Below, one piece after another: positions 5,993-6,542 of a DNA stretch of 6,542 nucleotides. The notes beneath the pieces were generated by a model. It ran no database searches and had not been told where the DNA came from. It saw only the letters and a list, made by a program, of their open reading frames with translations. Source of the stretch: DATFLK01 sp035267815. GTDB taxonomy: Bacteria > Pseudomonadota > Zetaproteobacteria > Mariprofundales > Mariprofundaceae. Both the position numbers and the translations under genes were made by a program. Every line of letters starts with the position of its first letter. Within the stretch, counting starts at the first letter, position 1. The DNA is taken from assembly GCA_035267815.1 (NCBI GenBank), contig DATFLK010000039.1, positions 1 to 6,542 of the forward strand, read 5' to 3'.

Positions 5993-6427
5993 GTGTACTA
6001 CGAAACAGTTTTTATCGTCAATCCTGATGTATCTCAGGAAAACACCCACCTTCTGACAGATTCGCTCGTGGAGCGCGTGGAGAAATCCGGCGGTCGCATT
6101 GTCAAGCGTGAATACTGGGGCTCGCGCCCCTTGGCATACCAAATTTCCAAGCGCAAGCGCGGTCACTACGCACTTCTGGTCACTGATGGTGAGCCCGCTG
6201 CCATCAACGCCCTTGAGCAGGCACTTCGTCTGGAAGAGCGAGTGCTGCGTTTCCTGACAACACGCTTGCAGGAGCTGTCGGACGAACCCTCTCCGCTGCT
6301 GCGCCGCAAGGCTGCTGCCGAGGCATCCACCCCGGAAAAGAGTGAAGAAAAGCCTGCATCTGAGGCAGAGACATCCACCCCGGAAAAGAGTGAAGAGAAG
6401 CCGGCCGGGGGAGATGCCGAAGCCTGA
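5993..6427 (+). CDS. rpsF: 30S ribosomal protein S6
   Basis: S6 sits on the platform of the small ribosomal subunit, bound with S18 to 16S rRNA. The 144-residue product starts at GTG 5993 (YYETVFIVNPDVS), preceded by GAGAGGAG four bases upstream. An ATG at 5861 in the same frame would add 44 residues foreign to S6. The core runs to about residue 95, with GGRIVKREYWGSRPLAYQIS (33-52), KRKRGHYALLV (53-63) and LRLEERVLRFLTTRL (78-92), all typical. Residues 96-144 form a low-complexity acidic tail containing two copies of STPEKSEEKPA. Many S6 proteins have variable acidic tails, and E. coli S6 receives added glutamates there from RimK. The gene leads the usual rpsF cluster and overlaps the next start by 14 bases. 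Confidence 0.97.
   Translation: MYYETVFIVNPDVSQENTHLLTDSLVERVEKSGGRIVKREYWGSRPLAYQISKRKRGHYALLVTDGEPAAINALEQALRLEERVLRFLTTRLQELSDEPSPLLRRKAAAEASTPEKSEEKPASEAETSTPEKSEEKPAGGDAEA
6324..6402 (+). repeat. Two-copy direct repeat in the rpsF 3' end, 48-bp period
   Basis: A 31-base unit at 6324-6354 recurs at 6372-6402 with a single mismatch. The 48-base offset equals 16 codons, so the frame is kept, and each copy encodes STPEKSEEKPA in the S6 tail. Near identity at DNA level, including synonymous positions, points to a recent duplication rather than to protein-level convergence. Confidence 0.9.
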
Positions 6428-6542
6428 ACAGAACAGGGTCCGTCTGTACGGGCGGCTGGAAGATATCCGCCAGCGATGGACCCCGGATGGCAAGCTGGCA
6501 GTGATCGCCGCCTTGACGATCCCGAGGCCGAAACTTGGCGCC
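6414..6542 (+). CDS. Possible PriB/SSB-like OB-fold protein, partial (runs off right edge)
   Basis: Forty-three residues are visible from ATG 6414, preceded by a G-rich GGGGGAG abutting the start. After a polar lead (MPKPEQ), the segment NRVRLYGRLEDIRQRWTPDG followed by KLAVIAALTI resembles the first strands of single-stranded-DNA-binding OB folds, where N-x-V-x-L-x-G-x-L and a TP(S/D)GK turn recur. In beta- and gammaproteobacteria, priB, encoding primosomal replication protein N, lies exactly between rpsF and rpsR, so PriB or a PriB-like protein is the likeliest reading. The N-terminus differs from E. coli PriB and the rest is unseen. The 14-base overlap with rpsF, in another frame, suggests translational coupling. 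Confidence 0.6.
   Translation, partial: MPKPEQNRVRLYGRLEDIRQRWTPDGKLAVIAALTIPRPKLGA

Noticed and set aside
5777..6493. Open frame extending the cyclase upstream to an ATG at 6493 (595 residues in all)
   Set aside because: The extra 239 residues are antisense to rpsF and include a repeat that merely mirrors the rpsF direct repeat. The start at 5776 has a ribosome-binding site and begins just before the first membrane segment.

Overview
The window carries nine intact or partial chromosomal genes and the edge of an insertion sequence. Gene content and codon use suggest a moderately GC-rich proteobacterium. The start of an rpsF operon with a possible PriB/SSB-like gene behind it, an EAL/HDOD protein, a class III cyclase and a UMF1-type transporter all fit this. 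The S6 core (EYWGSRPLAY) looks more like alpha- or zetaproteobacterial S6 than enterobacterial S6. That taxonomic hint is weak and I do not place the organism further.

Layout from left to right. At the left edge (1 to about 148, minus strand) is the 5' end of an IS481-like insertion sequence; only the transposase N-terminus is inside the window. Next, from 4076 down to 265, five minus-strand genes lie head to tail and probably form one transcription unit. In reading order they are an EAL/HDOD signalling protein, a UMF1-family MFS transporter, a thioredoxin-like [2Fe-2S] ferredoxin, a YbhB/YbcL (PEBP) protein and an unrecognised 70-residue protein. The EAL/HDOD-to-MFS junction holds two adjacent perfect palindromes, one around the stop codon and one around the start codon. 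A divergent spacer (4077-4269) separates this unit from a plus-strand small lipoprotein gene (4270-4689), which converges on a minus-strand membrane-bound class III nucleotide cyclase (4706-5776). A second divergent spacer (5777-5992) with a 7+7 bp dyad leads into rpsF (GTG start, repeat-bearing acidic tail). The overlapping 5' end of a small OB-fold-like gene runs off the right edge.

How the genes might work together: two nucleotide second-messenger proteins (an EAL domain for c-di-GMP and a class III cyclase for cAMP or cGMP) flank one small lipoprotein. Nothing in the sequence shows that they act in one pathway. The rpsF cluster is a housekeeping ribosomal operon. I found no CRISPR array, tRNA, rRNA, phage module or recognisable defence system. 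The points most worth a second look are the palindrome pair at the EAL/HDOD-MFS junction, the two competing starts of the PEBP gene, the EAL domain with an altered signature but apparently complete catalytic residues, and the orphan 70-residue gene next to the IS end.
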